Source of the DNA: Mycobacterium terramassiliense
Lineage (GTDB): Bacteria; Actinomycetota; Actinomycetes; Mycobacteriales; Mycobacteriaceae
Assembly (NCBI RefSeq): GCF_900157385.1
Contig: NZ_LT717701.1
Location: 841,772-905,771 of the forward strand
DNA length: 64,000 nucleotides
Reading direction: 5' to 3'
The notes beneath the pieces were generated by a model. The model was not told the origin of the DNA. It was given only the letters and a program-made list of their open reading frames with translations, and ran no database searches. Position numbers and translations under genes: made by a program. Positions 34,470 to 43,637 of this stretch are shown here, in pieces. Position 1 is the stretch's first letter. Every line of letters starts with the position of its first letter.

Positions 34470-35330
34470 CTAGGCCGGGACCAGCTCCACGCCGCTTAGC
34501 ACGACGGCGTTCTCGCGCGACGGCGCGACGACGCTGGCCAGAAACCGCCCGTTGTCTTTCCAGATGCCGACCTTGAGCGTCTCGCCGGGATAGGCCACGC
34601 CCGCGAAGCGGGCGCCGTACGCCGCGACGGCCCCGGCGTCGCCGTCCAGCAGCGCGTCGGTGATCGCCTTGCAGGTCATGCCGTAGGTGCACAGGCCGTG
34701 CAGGATGGGCCTGGGAAAGCCTGCGGCGGCCGCGAATTCGGGGTCGGAGTGCAGCGGGTTGCGGTCGCCGCAGAGCCGGTACAGCAGCGCCTGCTGCGGC
34801 AGGATCGGCACGTCGACCTCGAGGTCGGGGGCCCGGTCCGGCGCGGCGTCCGCCGAGGACGGCCCGCGCTCACCGCCGAAGCCGCCCTCGCCGCGGGCGA
34901 AGATCGACCGCCGCTGGGTCCACAGGAGGGTGCCGTCCGGGGCGCTGACGGTCGTCTCGCTCCAGATCACCGCGGCCTTGCCCTTGTCCCAGATGTCGGT
35001 GAACCGGGTGACGGCCTTGGCCGAACCCGACGGCGGCAGCGGGCCGGGCACCTCGATCCGTTCGCTGGCGTGCAACACCCTGCTCAGCTCGATGTCGATG
35101 CCGGGGAACTGCACCGTCGGCGGCTTGGTCATGTGGAAGGAGGCCGCGACATTGCCGAACGTCGGCAGCACCTGAGGCGTGTCGTCCACCAGATAGCGCA
35201 GCTCGCGAGGATCCATGGGGTCGGAGCCGGCTCCCAGCCCGAGGTGGTAGAGCTGGATATCGCTGCTGCTCCAAGCGAACTCGATGGGGTCGAGCTCGGC
35301 GCTCAGCGCGACGTCTGCATCGATCGGCAT
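34470..35330 (-). CDS. chsH3: MaoC-like enoyl-CoA hydratase ChsH3 (Rv3538-like)
   Basis: 286 aa, the same length as Rv3538. Double hot-dog fold of the MFE-2 hydratase type. The C-terminal MaoC half shows the hydratase signature LCGDRNPLHSDPEFAAAAGF then PILHGLCTYGMTCKAI. It probably hydrates a steroid enoyl-CoA during side-chain degradation. Start at 35330; one base separates it from the kstD stop, so the two form one unit. The name follows recent usage for Rv3538 from memory. Confidence 0.88.
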   Translation of the reverse strand: MPIDADVALSAELDPIEFAWSSSDIQLYHLGLGAGSDPMDPRELRYLVDDTPQVLPTFGNVAASFHMTKPPTVQFPGIDIELSRVLHASERIEVPGPLPPSGSAKAVTRFTDIWDKGKAAVIWSETTVSAPDGTLLWTQRRSIFARGEGGFGGERGPSSADAAPDRAPDLEVDVPILPQQALLYRLCGDRNPLHSDPEFAAAAGFPRPILHGLCTYGMTCKAITDALLDGDAGAVAAYGARFAGVAYPGETLKVGIWKDNGRFLASVVAPSRENAVVLSGVELVPA

Positions 35331-35331
35331 C

Positions 35332-37014
35332 TCAGTTGCTCCCCGCGATGTGCAGCGCCGCCAGATAACCGAACGTCATCGCGGGCCCGATGGTGCCGCC
35401 CGGGCCGGGGTAGGTGTGGCCCATCACCGGGGCGCTGACGTTGCCCGCGGCGTACAGGCCCTCGATGATGCTGCCGTCGTCACGCAGCGCCCGGCCGTGC
35501 ACGTCGGTGCGGATGCCGCCCTTGGTGCCCAGGTCGCCGGGCACCATTTTGGCGGCGTAGTAGGGCGGGTGGCTGATCTCGCCGAGGTTGGGGTTCGGTT
35601 TGTTGGTGGGGTCCCCGTAGTAGCGGTCGTAGGCGCTTTCCCCGCGGTGGTAGTCGTCGTCGACGCCCGAGCGCGCGAAGCCGTTGAAGCGCTGCACGGT
35701 GGCCGCCAACTCATCGCCCGGCAGGCCGGCCTTCTCCGCCAGCTGCGAAAGGGTATCGGCCTGCACGATCACGCCGGAATCCAGCCATTTACGCGGAATG
35801 CGTTGTCCCGGTTGCAGTCCCGCGAAGATGTAGCGGTCCCGGTACTGCTGGTCGAACACCAGCCACGCCGGGATGTTCTCGCCCGGCCCCGGCCCCTGAC
35901 CGAATTCGCCGCCGTACATGTGGTGGCAGGCCTCGACGTAGGGCATCGACTCGTTCATGAACCGCTTGCCCGACATGTTGACGATGATCGAGCCGGGCGA
36001 GTTGCGCTCCGACAGGGCGAACCACGGCGCGCCCACCAGCGGCACCGTCGGGCCCCACCACGCGTCTTCCATCAATTCCAGTGCGGCTCCGAGCTTTTCG
36101 CCGGCGAGAATTCCGTCGCCGGTGTTGGCCTTGGCGCCGACCGTCCACTCGGTGGTGATGGGCGCGCGCTGGTACTTCACCCGCATCTGCTCGTTGTGCT
36201 CGAACCCGCCGGACGCCAGGATCACGCCGCGACGGGCCCGGATCAGCCGCGGCTCAACGGATTCCGACGCACCGGTGTCGTTGACATAGACCCCGCGCAC
36301 CGCGCCGTCCTCGACGTAGAGGTCGGTGAGCGCGGTGTTGAGCACGACCGGAACGCCGGCGCGCTGCAACCCGATCCGCAACGGCCCGATCAGGGCGCGC
36401 CCCATTCCGACCAGGTTCTTACCGGTCGCCTTGGCCCACATCGTGCGCGCGCCGACCTTCAGGCTGCGCGCCACGCCGCGCGGATGCCGTTTGAGCTGGT
36501 TGAGACGCACGTAATCCTGCTGCATCACCACCACGTTGAGCGGAACCTTGCCGTAGGCCGGTTCGAGGCCGGCTTCGTCGGCTCCCAGCTTGCGCGCGTT
36601 GAACGGCTTGGGCTCGATCGACCGGCCGCCCGCGCGGCCCCCCGGCGCCTCCGGGTAGTAGTCGGAGTAGCGCGGCACCCAGCACATCTTCAGCGGGGTG
36701 TGCTTCAACACGAAGGACAGCATCTCGGGGCCGTGTTCGAGGTAGGCGTCGATGCGCTCCGGCTCCACGATGTCGCCGATGATGCCGTGTAGGTAGGTGC
36801 GGGCGGCCTCGGGGGTGTCTCGCACGCCGTCGCGCTTGAGCACCTCGTTGTTGGGAATCCAGACCCCGCCCCCGGACCGCGCGGTGGAGCCGCCAAAATG
36901 AGCGGCCTTCTCGATGACTACTGTCGAAAGGCCGCGGTGCGCGGCGGTAAGGGCAGCCACCATGCCGGCTCCGCCGCTCCCCACCACGACGACGTCGTAC
37001 TCGTGCGCTGTCAT
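35332..37014 (-). CDS. kstD: 3-ketosteroid Δ1-dehydrogenase KstD
   Basis: 560 aa flavoprotein (M. tuberculosis 563). The FAD Rossmann motif VVVVGSGGAGMVAALTAA and FGGSTARSGGGVWIP are at the N-terminus. The C-terminal substrate part is PPYYAAKMVPGDLGTKGGIR and GHTYPGPGGTIGPAMTFGYL. It introduces the C1-C2 double bond of ring A, which with KshA leads to ring B opening. The start MTAHEYDVVVVGSGG at 37014 is immediately next to a KstR box, so the mRNA could be leaderless. A longer upstream frame is rejected. Confidence 0.96.
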   Translation of the reverse strand: MTAHEYDVVVVGSGGAGMVAALTAAHRGLSTVVIEKAAHFGGSTARSGGGVWIPNNEVLKRDGVRDTPEAARTYLHGIIGDIVEPERIDAYLEHGPEMLSFVLKHTPLKMCWVPRYSDYYPEAPGGRAGGRSIEPKPFNARKLGADEAGLEPAYGKVPLNVVVMQQDYVRLNQLKRHPRGVARSLKVGARTMWAKATGKNLVGMGRALIGPLRIGLQRAGVPVVLNTALTDLYVEDGAVRGVYVNDTGASESVEPRLIRARRGVILASGGFEHNEQMRVKYQRAPITTEWTVGAKANTGDGILAGEKLGAALELMEDAWWGPTVPLVGAPWFALSERNSPGSIIVNMSGKRFMNESMPYVEACHHMYGGEFGQGPGPGENIPAWLVFDQQYRDRYIFAGLQPGQRIPRKWLDSGVIVQADTLSQLAEKAGLPGDELAATVQRFNGFARSGVDDDYHRGESAYDRYYGDPTNKPNPNLGEISHPPYYAAKMVPGDLGTKGGIRTDVHGRALRDDGSIIEGLYAAGNVSAPVMGHTYPGPGGTIGPAMTFGYLAALHIAGSN

Positions 37015-37015
37015 G

Positions 37016-37029
37016 TAGAACACGTTATA
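37016..37029. promoter_or_regulatory. KstR operator between kstD and hsaE
   Basis: TAGAACACGTTATA fits TnnAACnnGTTnnA. It starts one base from the kstD ATG and lies 57 bp before hsaE, so it serves both genes. Confidence 0.87.
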
Positions 37030-37086
37030 GAATTGCCCGGGTTGGGCGCTACCGGCCCGGTCACAAGAACGAGGGGACTTCGGTAA

Positions 37087-37872
37087 ATGCTCAGTGTTGC
37101 GATCCGCGACGAGCTGGCCGCCGACCTGGCGCAAGCCGAGCGCAGCCGCGAGCCCATCGCTCCGCTGACCGCCCGATACCCGGACATCGACGTCGTGGAT
37201 GCCTACGAGATTCAGCTGATCAACATCCGCCAGCGGGTGGCCGAAGGCGCCCGGGTGCTGGGGCACAAGGTGGGCCTGTCGTCGTTGGCGATGCAGCAGA
37301 TGATGGGCGTCGACGAGCCGGACTACGGCCACCTGCTCGACGAGATGCAGGTGTTCGAAGACACCCCGGTCAAGGCGGGCCGCTACCTGTATCCGCGGGT
37401 GGAGGTCGAGGTGGGATTCATCCTGTCCGCCGACCTGCCGGGGGCGGGTTGCACCGAAGACGACGTGCTGGCGGCCACCGAAGCCCTGGTCCCTTCGATC
37501 GAGCTGATCGACACCAGGATCACCGACTGGAAGATCGCGTTGTGCGACACCATCGCCGACAACGCCTCCTCGGCGGGCTTCGTGTTGGGTGCGGCCCGGG
37601 TGTCGGCGGCCGACGTCGACGTCAAGGCGATCGACGCGGTGCTGACCCGCAACGGCGAGGTGATCGCCGAAGGGCGCAGCGACGCCGTGCTGGGCAACCC
37701 GGTCACCGCGGTGGCGTGGCTGTCCCGCAAGGTGGAAAGTTTCGGGGTGCGCCTGAAAAAAGGTGACATCGTGTTACCCGGATCGTGCACGCGAGCGATA
37801 GATGCACGCGCCGGAGACGAATTCGTCGCCGACTTCACGGGACTGGGTTCCGTGCGGTTGTCCTTTGAATAG
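37087..37872 (+). CDS. hsaE: 2-hydroxypentadienoate-type hydratase HsaE
   Basis: 261 aa, the fumarylacetoacetate-hydrolase-like fold (MhpD family): LGHKVGLSSLAMQQMMGVDE, YPRVEVEVGFIL (metal-binding glutamates) and LIDTRITDWKIAL. It hydrates 2-hydroxyhexa-2,4-dienoate from ring A to 4-hydroxy-2-oxohexanoate. Expressed with hsaG and hsaF, 41 bp to hsaG. Confidence 0.95.
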   Translation: MLSVAIRDELAADLAQAERSREPIAPLTARYPDIDVVDAYEIQLINIRQRVAEGARVLGHKVGLSSLAMQQMMGVDEPDYGHLLDEMQVFEDTPVKAGRYLYPRVEVEVGFILSADLPGAGCTEDDVLAATEALVPSIELIDTRITDWKIALCDTIADNASSAGFVLGAARVSAADVDVKAIDAVLTRNGEVIAEGRSDAVLGNPVTAVAWLSRKVESFGVRLKKGDIVLPGSCTRAIDARAGDEFVADFTGLGSVRLSFE

Positions 37873-37913
37873 CGCCGGATTAGTTTTGAATTAGTCCAAA
37901 AACAAGGAGCATC

Positions 37914-38834
37914 ATGCCGTCCAAGGCGAGTGTGGCCATTGTCGGATCGGGAAACATCAGCACCGACCTGCTGTACAAGCTGCTCCGATCGGACTGGCTG
38001 GAGCCGCGCTGGATGGTGGGCATCGACCCGGAAAGCGAGGGCCTGGCGCGCGCCCGCAAGCTGGGTCTGCAGACCACCCATGAAGGGGTGGATTGGCTGC
38101 TGGCCCAGCCGGAGAAACCCGATTTGGTATTCGAGGCGACGAGTGCCTACGTGCACAGGGACGCGGCGCCAAAATACGCGGCCGCGGGAATCCGGGCCAT
38201 TGACCTGACGCCGGCCGCGGTGGGGCCCGCGGTGATCCCTCCGGCGAATCTGCGGGAGCATCTGGACGCGCCCAACGTCAACATGATCACCTGCGGGGGA
38301 CAGGCGACCATCCCGATCGTCTACGCCGTCAGTCGCGTCGTCGAGGTACCGTACGCGGAGATCGTCGCTTCGGTGGCTTCGGTTTCCGCGGGCCCCGGGA
38401 CCCGCGCGAACATCGACGAGTTCACCAAGACCACCAGCAAAGGCGTTGAGACCATCGGCGGCGCCAAGCGCGGCAAGGCCATCATCATCCTGAACCCGGC
38501 CGACCCGCCAATGATCATGCGCGACACCATCTTTTGCGCCATTCCCGAGGACGCCGACCGCGATGCCATCGCCAAGTCCATCCACGACGTGGTGGCCGAG
38601 GTGCAGACCTATGTGCCGGGCTACCGGCTGCTCAACGAGCCGCAGTTCGACGACCCGTCGCTCAACTCCGGTGGCCAGGCCCTGGTCACCACCTTCGTCG
38701 AGGTCGAGGGCGCCGGCGATTACCTGCCGCCGTACGCGGGGAACCTCGACATCATGACCGCCGCGGCCACCAAGGTCGGCGAGGAGATCGCGAAGGAATC
38801 CCTGTCAGCGACGGCGGGAGGAGCGCAGGCATGA
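37914..38834 (+). CDS. hsaG: Acylating propionaldehyde/acetaldehyde dehydrogenase HsaG
   Basis: 306 aa. NAD-binding VAIVGSGNISTDLLYKL at the N-terminus and the catalytic Cys in NMITCGGQATIPIVYAV. It converts propanal to propionyl-CoA and works as a complex with aldolase HsaF, channelling the aldehyde. AAGGAG precedes the ATG. Its stop overlaps the hsaF ATG. Confidence 0.96.
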   Translation: MPSKASVAIVGSGNISTDLLYKLLRSDWLEPRWMVGIDPESEGLARARKLGLQTTHEGVDWLLAQPEKPDLVFEATSAYVHRDAAPKYAAAGIRAIDLTPAAVGPAVIPPANLREHLDAPNVNMITCGGQATIPIVYAVSRVVEVPYAEIVASVASVSAGPGTRANIDEFTKTTSKGVETIGGAKRGKAIIILNPADPPMIMRDTIFCAIPEDADRDAIAKSIHDVVAEVQTYVPGYRLLNEPQFDDPSLNSGGQALVTTFVEVEGAGDYLPPYAGNLDIMTAAATKVGEEIAKESLSATAGGAQA

Positions 38835-39886
38835 GTGACATCTTTTTCAACCCGATCTGGGACGTCCGGATGACCGACACGTCCCTGCGCGACGGCTCCC
38901 ACCACAAGCGCCACCAGTTCACCAAGGACGAGGTCGGCGCCATCGTGGCCGCCCTGGACGCCGCGGGCGTCCCGGTCATCGAGGTGACCCATGGCGACGG
39001 GCTGGGCGGCTCGAGCTTCAACTACGGCTTCTCCAAGACCCCCGAGCAGGAGCTGATCAAGCTCGCGGCCGAGACCGCCACGCAGGCCAAGATCGCCTTC
39101 CTGATGCTGCCCGGCGTGGGCACCAAAGAGGACATCAAGGAGGCCCAGAACAACGGCGGCTCGATCTGCCGGATCGCCACGCATTGCACCGAGGCCGACG
39201 TCTCGATCCAGCACTTCGGTCTGGCCCGCGAGCTGGGGCTGGAAACCGTCGGCTTTCTGATGATGTCCCACACCATCCCGCCGGAAAAGCTCGCGCAGCA
39301 GGCGCGGATCATGGCCGACGCCGGATGCCAGTGCGTCTACGTGGTCGACTCGGCGGGGGCGTTGGTCCTCGAAGGGGTGCGCGACCGGGTGGCGGCGCTC
39401 GTCGCCGAACTGGGGGACGACGCCCAAGTTGGTTTCCACGGCCACGAAAACCTCGGCCTGGGCGTGGCCAACTCGGTGGAGGCCGTCCGCGCGGGAGCCA
39501 AGCAGATCGACGGCTCCTGCCGCCGGTTCGGGGCCGGTGCGGGGAACGCGCCCGTCGAGGCCCTGATCGGGGTGTTCGACAAGATCGGAGTGAAGACCGG
39601 CATCGACTTCTTCGACATCGCCGACGCCGCCGAGGACGTGGTGCGGCCGGCCATGCCCGCCGAATGCGTGCTCGACCGCAACGCGCTGATCATGGGGTAC
39701 TCGGGCGTCTATTCCAGCTTCCTCAAGCACGCCGTGCGCCAGGCCGAGCGCTATGGCGTGCCCGCGCACGCGCTGCTGCACCGGGCGGGTCAGCGCAAGC
39801 TCATCGGCGGCCAGGAAGACCAGCTGATCGACATCGCGCTGGAAATCAAGCGCGAGCAGGACAGCGGCGCGGTCGTCACGCATTAG
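38831..39886 (+). CDS. hsaF: 4-hydroxy-2-oxovalerate/hexanoate aldolase HsaF
   Basis: 351 aa DmpG-type aldolase with TIM barrel: MTDTSLRDGSHHKRHQFTKD (metal site and catalytic loop), FHGHENLGLGVANSVEAVRA and a C-terminal communication domain. It splits 4-hydroxy-2-oxohexanoate to pyruvate and propanal, handing the latter to HsaG. ATGA overlap with hsaG fixes the start at 38831 inside a longer upstream frame. Confidence 0.96.
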   Translation: MSDIFFNPIWDVRMTDTSLRDGSHHKRHQFTKDEVGAIVAALDAAGVPVIEVTHGDGLGGSSFNYGFSKTPEQELIKLAAETATQAKIAFLMLPGVGTKEDIKEAQNNGGSICRIATHCTEADVSIQHFGLARELGLETVGFLMMSHTIPPEKLAQQARIMADAGCQCVYVVDSAGALVLEGVRDRVAALVAELGDDAQVGFHGHENLGLGVANSVEAVRAGAKQIDGSCRRFGAGAGNAPVEALIGVFDKIGVKTGIDFFDIADAAEDVVRPAMPAECVLDRNALIMGYSGVYSSFLKHAVRQAERYGVPAHALLHRAGQRKLIGGQEDQLIDIALEIKREQDSGAVVTH

Positions 39887-40025
39887 CCGTGTTCCGACCG
39901 GGTGCGGGGGTGTACACCCACGGCCGTAGCCTTAGAATTCTTTGAATCGGGCGGAAGGTCGGAAACCGACGTCCGGTTTGGCCTAGCGTTTGTTCTATCG
40001 ACTGCGTGCTTTGCTAGGGGATGTT

Positions 40026-41243
40026 GTGAGCTTCTTGACGTTGCCACCGGAGATCAACTCGCTGCTGATGTACTCGGGCGCCGGTTCGGCTCCGATGCTG
40101 GAGGCCGCGGCGGCGTGGAACGGGCTGGCGTCCGAGCTATCGTCCGCCGCCCAGTCGTTTGCGTCGGTCACGTCGAACTTGGCCAGCCAGGCGTGGCAGG
40201 GCCCCGCCGCGCAGGCGATGGCGGCCGCGGCGGCTCCATATGCCGGGTGGCTCAATGCGGCGGCGTCGCAGGCGGCCGGGGCGGCGGCCCAAGCCCAGGC
40301 GGTCGTCAGCGCCTTCGAGAGCGCGATGTCCGCAATCGTGCACCCGCTGCAGGTGGAGGCCAACCGCAACGGCTTGGTCCAGCTGGTGATGAGCAACCTG
40401 TTCGGCCAAAATTGGCCGGCGATCGCGCAGACCGAATTCAACTACATGGAGATGTGGGCACAGGACGTGTCCGCGATGCTGGGGTATCACGGCGGCGCGT
40501 CGGCGGCCGCCGGGCAATTGCTGTCGGGACAGGCCAGCCTGCCGGCCATCCCCAGCCTGCCCGGCCTCGGGGGCATCGGCGCCGGTTCGAGCCCGGCCGG
40601 CGGCACGGTCGGCACCGCCGGCGCCGTGGGCGCCGCCGGCGCCGCCGGCGGCGGTGGTGACACCCAGGCCAACCCGAACGTGGGTGCCGGCAACAGCGGC
40701 GGCGGAAGTGACAATCCCGGTGCGGGTGCCGCGGTCGGCGGCGGAAATGTGGACAGCAGCTACGCCAGCGGTGCCCCGGCAACCGACGCCAACGCGGGCC
40801 CGATCACGACGGGCGGCACCTACCTTGGCACCGGAAACGTGGGCGCGGCGAGCGCCGGTGGCATGATCGGCGGCGGCGGAAGCCCGGGCTTTATAGGAGC
40901 CGGCGGCATGGGGGCGATGATGATGGCGTCCGCGGCGATGAGCTCCTCGAACTCTTCGTCGACAGGTTCGGCGACGGGCATGCCGGTCCCCACCACGACG
41001 GCCGTGGAGGAAACAGCGACGCCCGCCGCGCCGCCGGCGCCGGAAGCGGTCGCACCGGAAGTCGAGGAAGCACCGGTTCCGCTCGCCGCCACACCTCTCG
41101 CGACCACACAGGCCGCGGCCGGACCGGCCGCGGAGATCTCGGCAATCAAACCGAAGGCAGCCGCAGCGCCGGCATCGGGGGAGAGGCTGGCCATGGAGCT
41201 GCCGCCGGACGACGCGCCCGAACCCGAAGCCCAGGCCAACTAG
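40026..41243 (+). CDS. PPE family protein with Gly-rich and acidic Pro/Ala-rich tail
   Basis: 405 aa from GTG at 40026: MSFLTLPPEINSLLMYSGAG. Residues 1-180 are the PPE domain (WxG as QAWQGPAAQAM, and WAQDVSAMLGYHGGASAAA). Residues about 190-310 are a Gly/Ala-rich tract, then a Pro-Ala tail ending DDAPEPEAQAN. It has no MPTR pentapeptides, unlike the three PPE genes at 7949-13232. A 139-bp gap after hsaF suggests an own promoter. A longer frame adds nine residues. Envelope or secreted role by family only. Confidence 0.9.
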   Translation: MSFLTLPPEINSLLMYSGAGSAPMLEAAAAWNGLASELSSAAQSFASVTSNLASQAWQGPAAQAMAAAAAPYAGWLNAAASQAAGAAAQAQAVVSAFESAMSAIVHPLQVEANRNGLVQLVMSNLFGQNWPAIAQTEFNYMEMWAQDVSAMLGYHGGASAAAGQLLSGQASLPAIPSLPGLGGIGAGSSPAGGTVGTAGAVGAAGAAGGGGDTQANPNVGAGNSGGGSDNPGAGAAVGGGNVDSSYASGAPATDANAGPITTGGTYLGTGNVGAASAGGMIGGGGSPGFIGAGGMGAMMMASAAMSSSNSSSTGSATGMPVPTTTAVEETATPAAPPAPEAVAPEVEEAPVPLAATPLATTQAAAGPAAEISAIKPKAAAAPASGERLAMELPPDDAPEPEAQAN

Positions 41244-41321
41244 CCGGCACCACCGGCGCGGTGCCCTCATCGTCGATTCGGCGGTGGTCGGGACTCGGTT
41301 TACGCGGGTAACCTCGGCTCT

Positions 41322-41627
41322 ATGACCGTGATATCCAGGACCGCCAGGGTTCGTCGACACGGACTGTACGGCGTGCTCGCCGGTGCTCTGCTGACCGCCA
41401 CCGCGGCGGTGACGATCGCACTGCCGCTCGCCGGCGCCGCGCCGCAATGCGATCAGACCGTTGGTCAGTCCATCGACTCGTACCTGAAGGACCATCCCCA
41501 GCTCCACCAGCAGCTGCAGGCCAAGTCTGAGGCCGAGGGCGGCAACGGCAACGTCATCGACTACCTGAACCGGCATCCCGATGTGCGGCAGCATCTGATC
41601 GACCTGTCCCAGCAGTGCGCACCCTAG
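41322..41627 (+). CDS. Small exported haemophore-like protein
   Basis: 101 aa with a Sec-type signal peptide: RTARVRRHGLYGVLAGALLT, then a hydrophobic stretch and a probable AGAA/PQ cleavage near residue 40. The mature part has two Cys and the repeated motif DYLNRHPDVRQHL, fitting the mycobacterial haemophore (MHB, Rv0203-like) haem-binding family. About 75 bp downstream of the PPE gene. Haem binding is inferred from similarity; no steroid role is implied. Confidence 0.75.
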   Translation: MTVISRTARVRRHGLYGVLAGALLTATAAVTIALPLAGAAPQCDQTVGQSIDSYLKDHPQLHQQLQAKSEAEGGNGNVIDYLNRHPDVRQHLIDLSQQCAP

Positions 41628-41700
41628 TGAGCGGGCTTAGTCTTTCAAGTCACTAAATCCCCCGGACGACACGCGGGAACGTTCGCCATTGACGAAAAAG

Positions 41701-41714
41701 TAGAACACGTTCTA
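41701..41714. promoter_or_regulatory. KstR operator before the Rv3531c-like operon
   Basis: TAGAACACGTTCTA, a perfect palindrome matching TnnAACnnGTTnnA, 10 bp before the GTG start at 41725. Confidence 0.9.
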
Positions 41715-41724
41715 GCGTCTAGGC

Positions 41725-42852
41725 GTGTTCACTAATCCCCTCACCTCCGCGATCGCCGAAGCCGAACAGCTCGTCGCGGCCGCGCCGTTCATCGAGACCG
41801 AGGCCGACCTGCTCGAAGGTATGCAATACCTGGCCGGCTGCATCGCGGGCTGTATGCACCTGGCCTTCGACTACGAGCGCGACCATCCGTTCCTGCAGTC
41901 GGGGACCGGGCCGTTCACCAAGATGGGTCTGGACAATCCCGACACGCTCTACTTCGGCACCCGCGTGCAGGCCGAGCACGACTATGTCGTCACCGGCAGG
42001 CGCGGCACCACCACCGACCTGAGCTTCCAGCTGCTCGGCGGCGAGTACACCGACGACAACGTGCCCGCCAGCCAAGCCGCGTTCGACGATCGCGAACTCG
42101 AGATCGCCCCCGATGGCAGCTTCGAGTGGCGGGTGCGACCGAACAGCCCGGGGCAACTGGTGATCCGCGAGGTGTACGGCGACTGGTCGGCCCAACGCGG
42201 CACGCTGACCATCTCCCGGCTGGACACCGCCGGCACCGCGCCGCCGCCGCTGGCCCGGCAGACGATCGAAAAGCGTTACGCCACAGCAGGTAAGCAGTTG
42301 GTGAACCGGGTGAAGACCTGGTTGCAGTTTCCCGAGTGGTTCTACCTGAACATTCCCGTCAACACCATGGTTGCGCCCCGGCTGACCCCCGGCGGCCTGG
42401 CGACGCAGTACTCGTCGGCGGGCCATTTCGACCTGCGGCCCGACCAGGCGCTGGTGATCACGATCCCGGTCTCGGACGCCCCCTACCTCGGCTTTCAGCT
42501 TGGCAGCCTGTGGTACATCTCGCTGGACTACATCAACCACCAGACGTCGCTCAACAACACCCAGGCCCAGGCGGATCCGGACGGCAAGGTCCGCATCGTG
42601 GTCGCCGATCAGAACCCGGGCGTGACCAACTGGGTGGAAACGCTCGGCCACCGTCGGGGTTACGTGCAGTTCCGCTGGCAGCGGGTGTCGCGCGAGCTCA
42701 CCGAGGCCGATGGGCCCACCGTCGAGCTCGTGGACTTTGACGCGGTGCCGGCCGCCCTGCCGTATTTCGAGCACAACAAGATTTCCGAGGATCAGTGGCG
42801 GGCGCGAATCGCGTTGCGTCAACAGCAAATTGCGGCCAGGATGCTGGGGTGA
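41725..42852 (+). CDS. Conserved steroid-regulon protein (Rv3531c-like)
   Basis: 375 aa, identical in length to Rv3531c. No motif I can name with confidence. It is rich in aromatic and charged residues: FDYERDHPFLQSGTGPFTKM, LGFQLGSLWYISLDYINHQT and QFRWQRVSRELTEADGPTVE. No signal peptide or membrane segment is evident. It is the first gene behind a perfect KstR box and is followed by an SDR and a sulfotransferase-like gene. That places it in sterol catabolism. DUF1214-like relatives are one possibility, unproved. Confidence 0.85.
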   Translation: MFTNPLTSAIAEAEQLVAAAPFIETEADLLEGMQYLAGCIAGCMHLAFDYERDHPFLQSGTGPFTKMGLDNPDTLYFGTRVQAEHDYVVTGRRGTTTDLSFQLLGGEYTDDNVPASQAAFDDRELEIAPDGSFEWRVRPNSPGQLVIREVYGDWSAQRGTLTISRLDTAGTAPPPLARQTIEKRYATAGKQLVNRVKTWLQFPEWFYLNIPVNTMVAPRLTPGGLATQYSSAGHFDLRPDQALVITIPVSDAPYLGFQLGSLWYISLDYINHQTSLNNTQAQADPDGKVRIVVADQNPGVTNWVETLGHRRGYVQFRWQRVSRELTEADGPTVELVDFDAVPAALPYFEHNKISEDQWRARIALRQQQIAARMLG

Positions 42853-42854
42853 CG

Positions 42855-43637
42855 ATGTCAGGAATGCTCGAACGAAAGGTGGTCGTCATCAGTGGCGTCG
42901 GGCCGGGGCTCGGCACCACGCTGGCGCACCGGTGCGCGCGTGACGGTGCCGACCTGGTGCTGGCCGCCCGGAGCCTGGACCGGCTGGAGGCGGTGGCCAA
43001 GGAGATCAACGACTCCGGGCGCAAGGCGTTGGCGGTGCGTGCCGACATCACCAACGACGAAGAGGTGGACTACCTCGTCGAGACCGCCATGGCGAGCTAC
43101 GGCAAGGTCGACGTGCTGGTCAACAACGCGTTCCGGGTGCCGTCGATGAAGCCCTTGTCCGGCACGTCATTTCAGCACATCCGCGATGCGATCGAGTTGA
43201 GCGCGCTGGGGGCGTTGCGGCTCATCCAGGCCCTGACGCCGGCGCTCGAGGAGTCGCACGGATCGATCGTCAACGTCAACTCGATGGTGTTGCGCCACTC
43301 GCAAGCGAAGTACGGGGCGTACAAAATGGCCAAGTCGGCTCTGCTGGCGATGTCGCAGTCGCTGGCCACCGAACTCGGCGAGAAGGGTATTCGCGTCAAT
43401 TCCGTTGCACCGGGCTATATCTGGGGCGAGACGCTGAAGGCCTACTTCGAACACCAGGCCGGAAAGTACGGCACCACCGCGGACCAGATCTACCAGGGCA
43501 CCGCCGCGAACTCCGACCTGAAGCGACTGCCCACCGAGGACGAGGTGGCTTCGGCGATCCTGTTCCTGGCCAGCGATTTGTCCAGCGGCATCACGGGTCA
43601 GACGCTGGACGTGAACTGCGGGGAGTACCACACCTGA
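42855..43637 (+). CDS. Short-chain dehydrogenase (Rv3530c-like)
   Basis: 260 aa, the length of Rv3530c. The ATG at 42855 gives MSGMLERKVVVISGVGPGLG, with the SDR glycine motif SGVGPGLGTT. NNAFRVPS replaces the usual NNAG. The catalytic motif is YGAYKMAKSAL, with Ser in VNSMVLRHS. Its stop overlaps the next gene (TGATG). Likely an NAD(P)-dependent oxidoreductase acting on a steroid-derived alcohol/ketone; substrate unknown. Confidence 0.88.
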   Translation: MSGMLERKVVVISGVGPGLGTTLAHRCARDGADLVLAARSLDRLEAVAKEINDSGRKALAVRADITNDEEVDYLVETAMASYGKVDVLVNNAFRVPSMKPLSGTSFQHIRDAIELSALGALRLIQALTPALEESHGSIVNVNSMVLRHSQAKYGAYKMAKSALLAMSQSLATELGEKGIRVNSVAPGYIWGETLKAYFEHQAGKYGTTADQIYQGTAANSDLKRLPTEDEVASAILFLASDLSSGITGQTLDVNCGEYHT

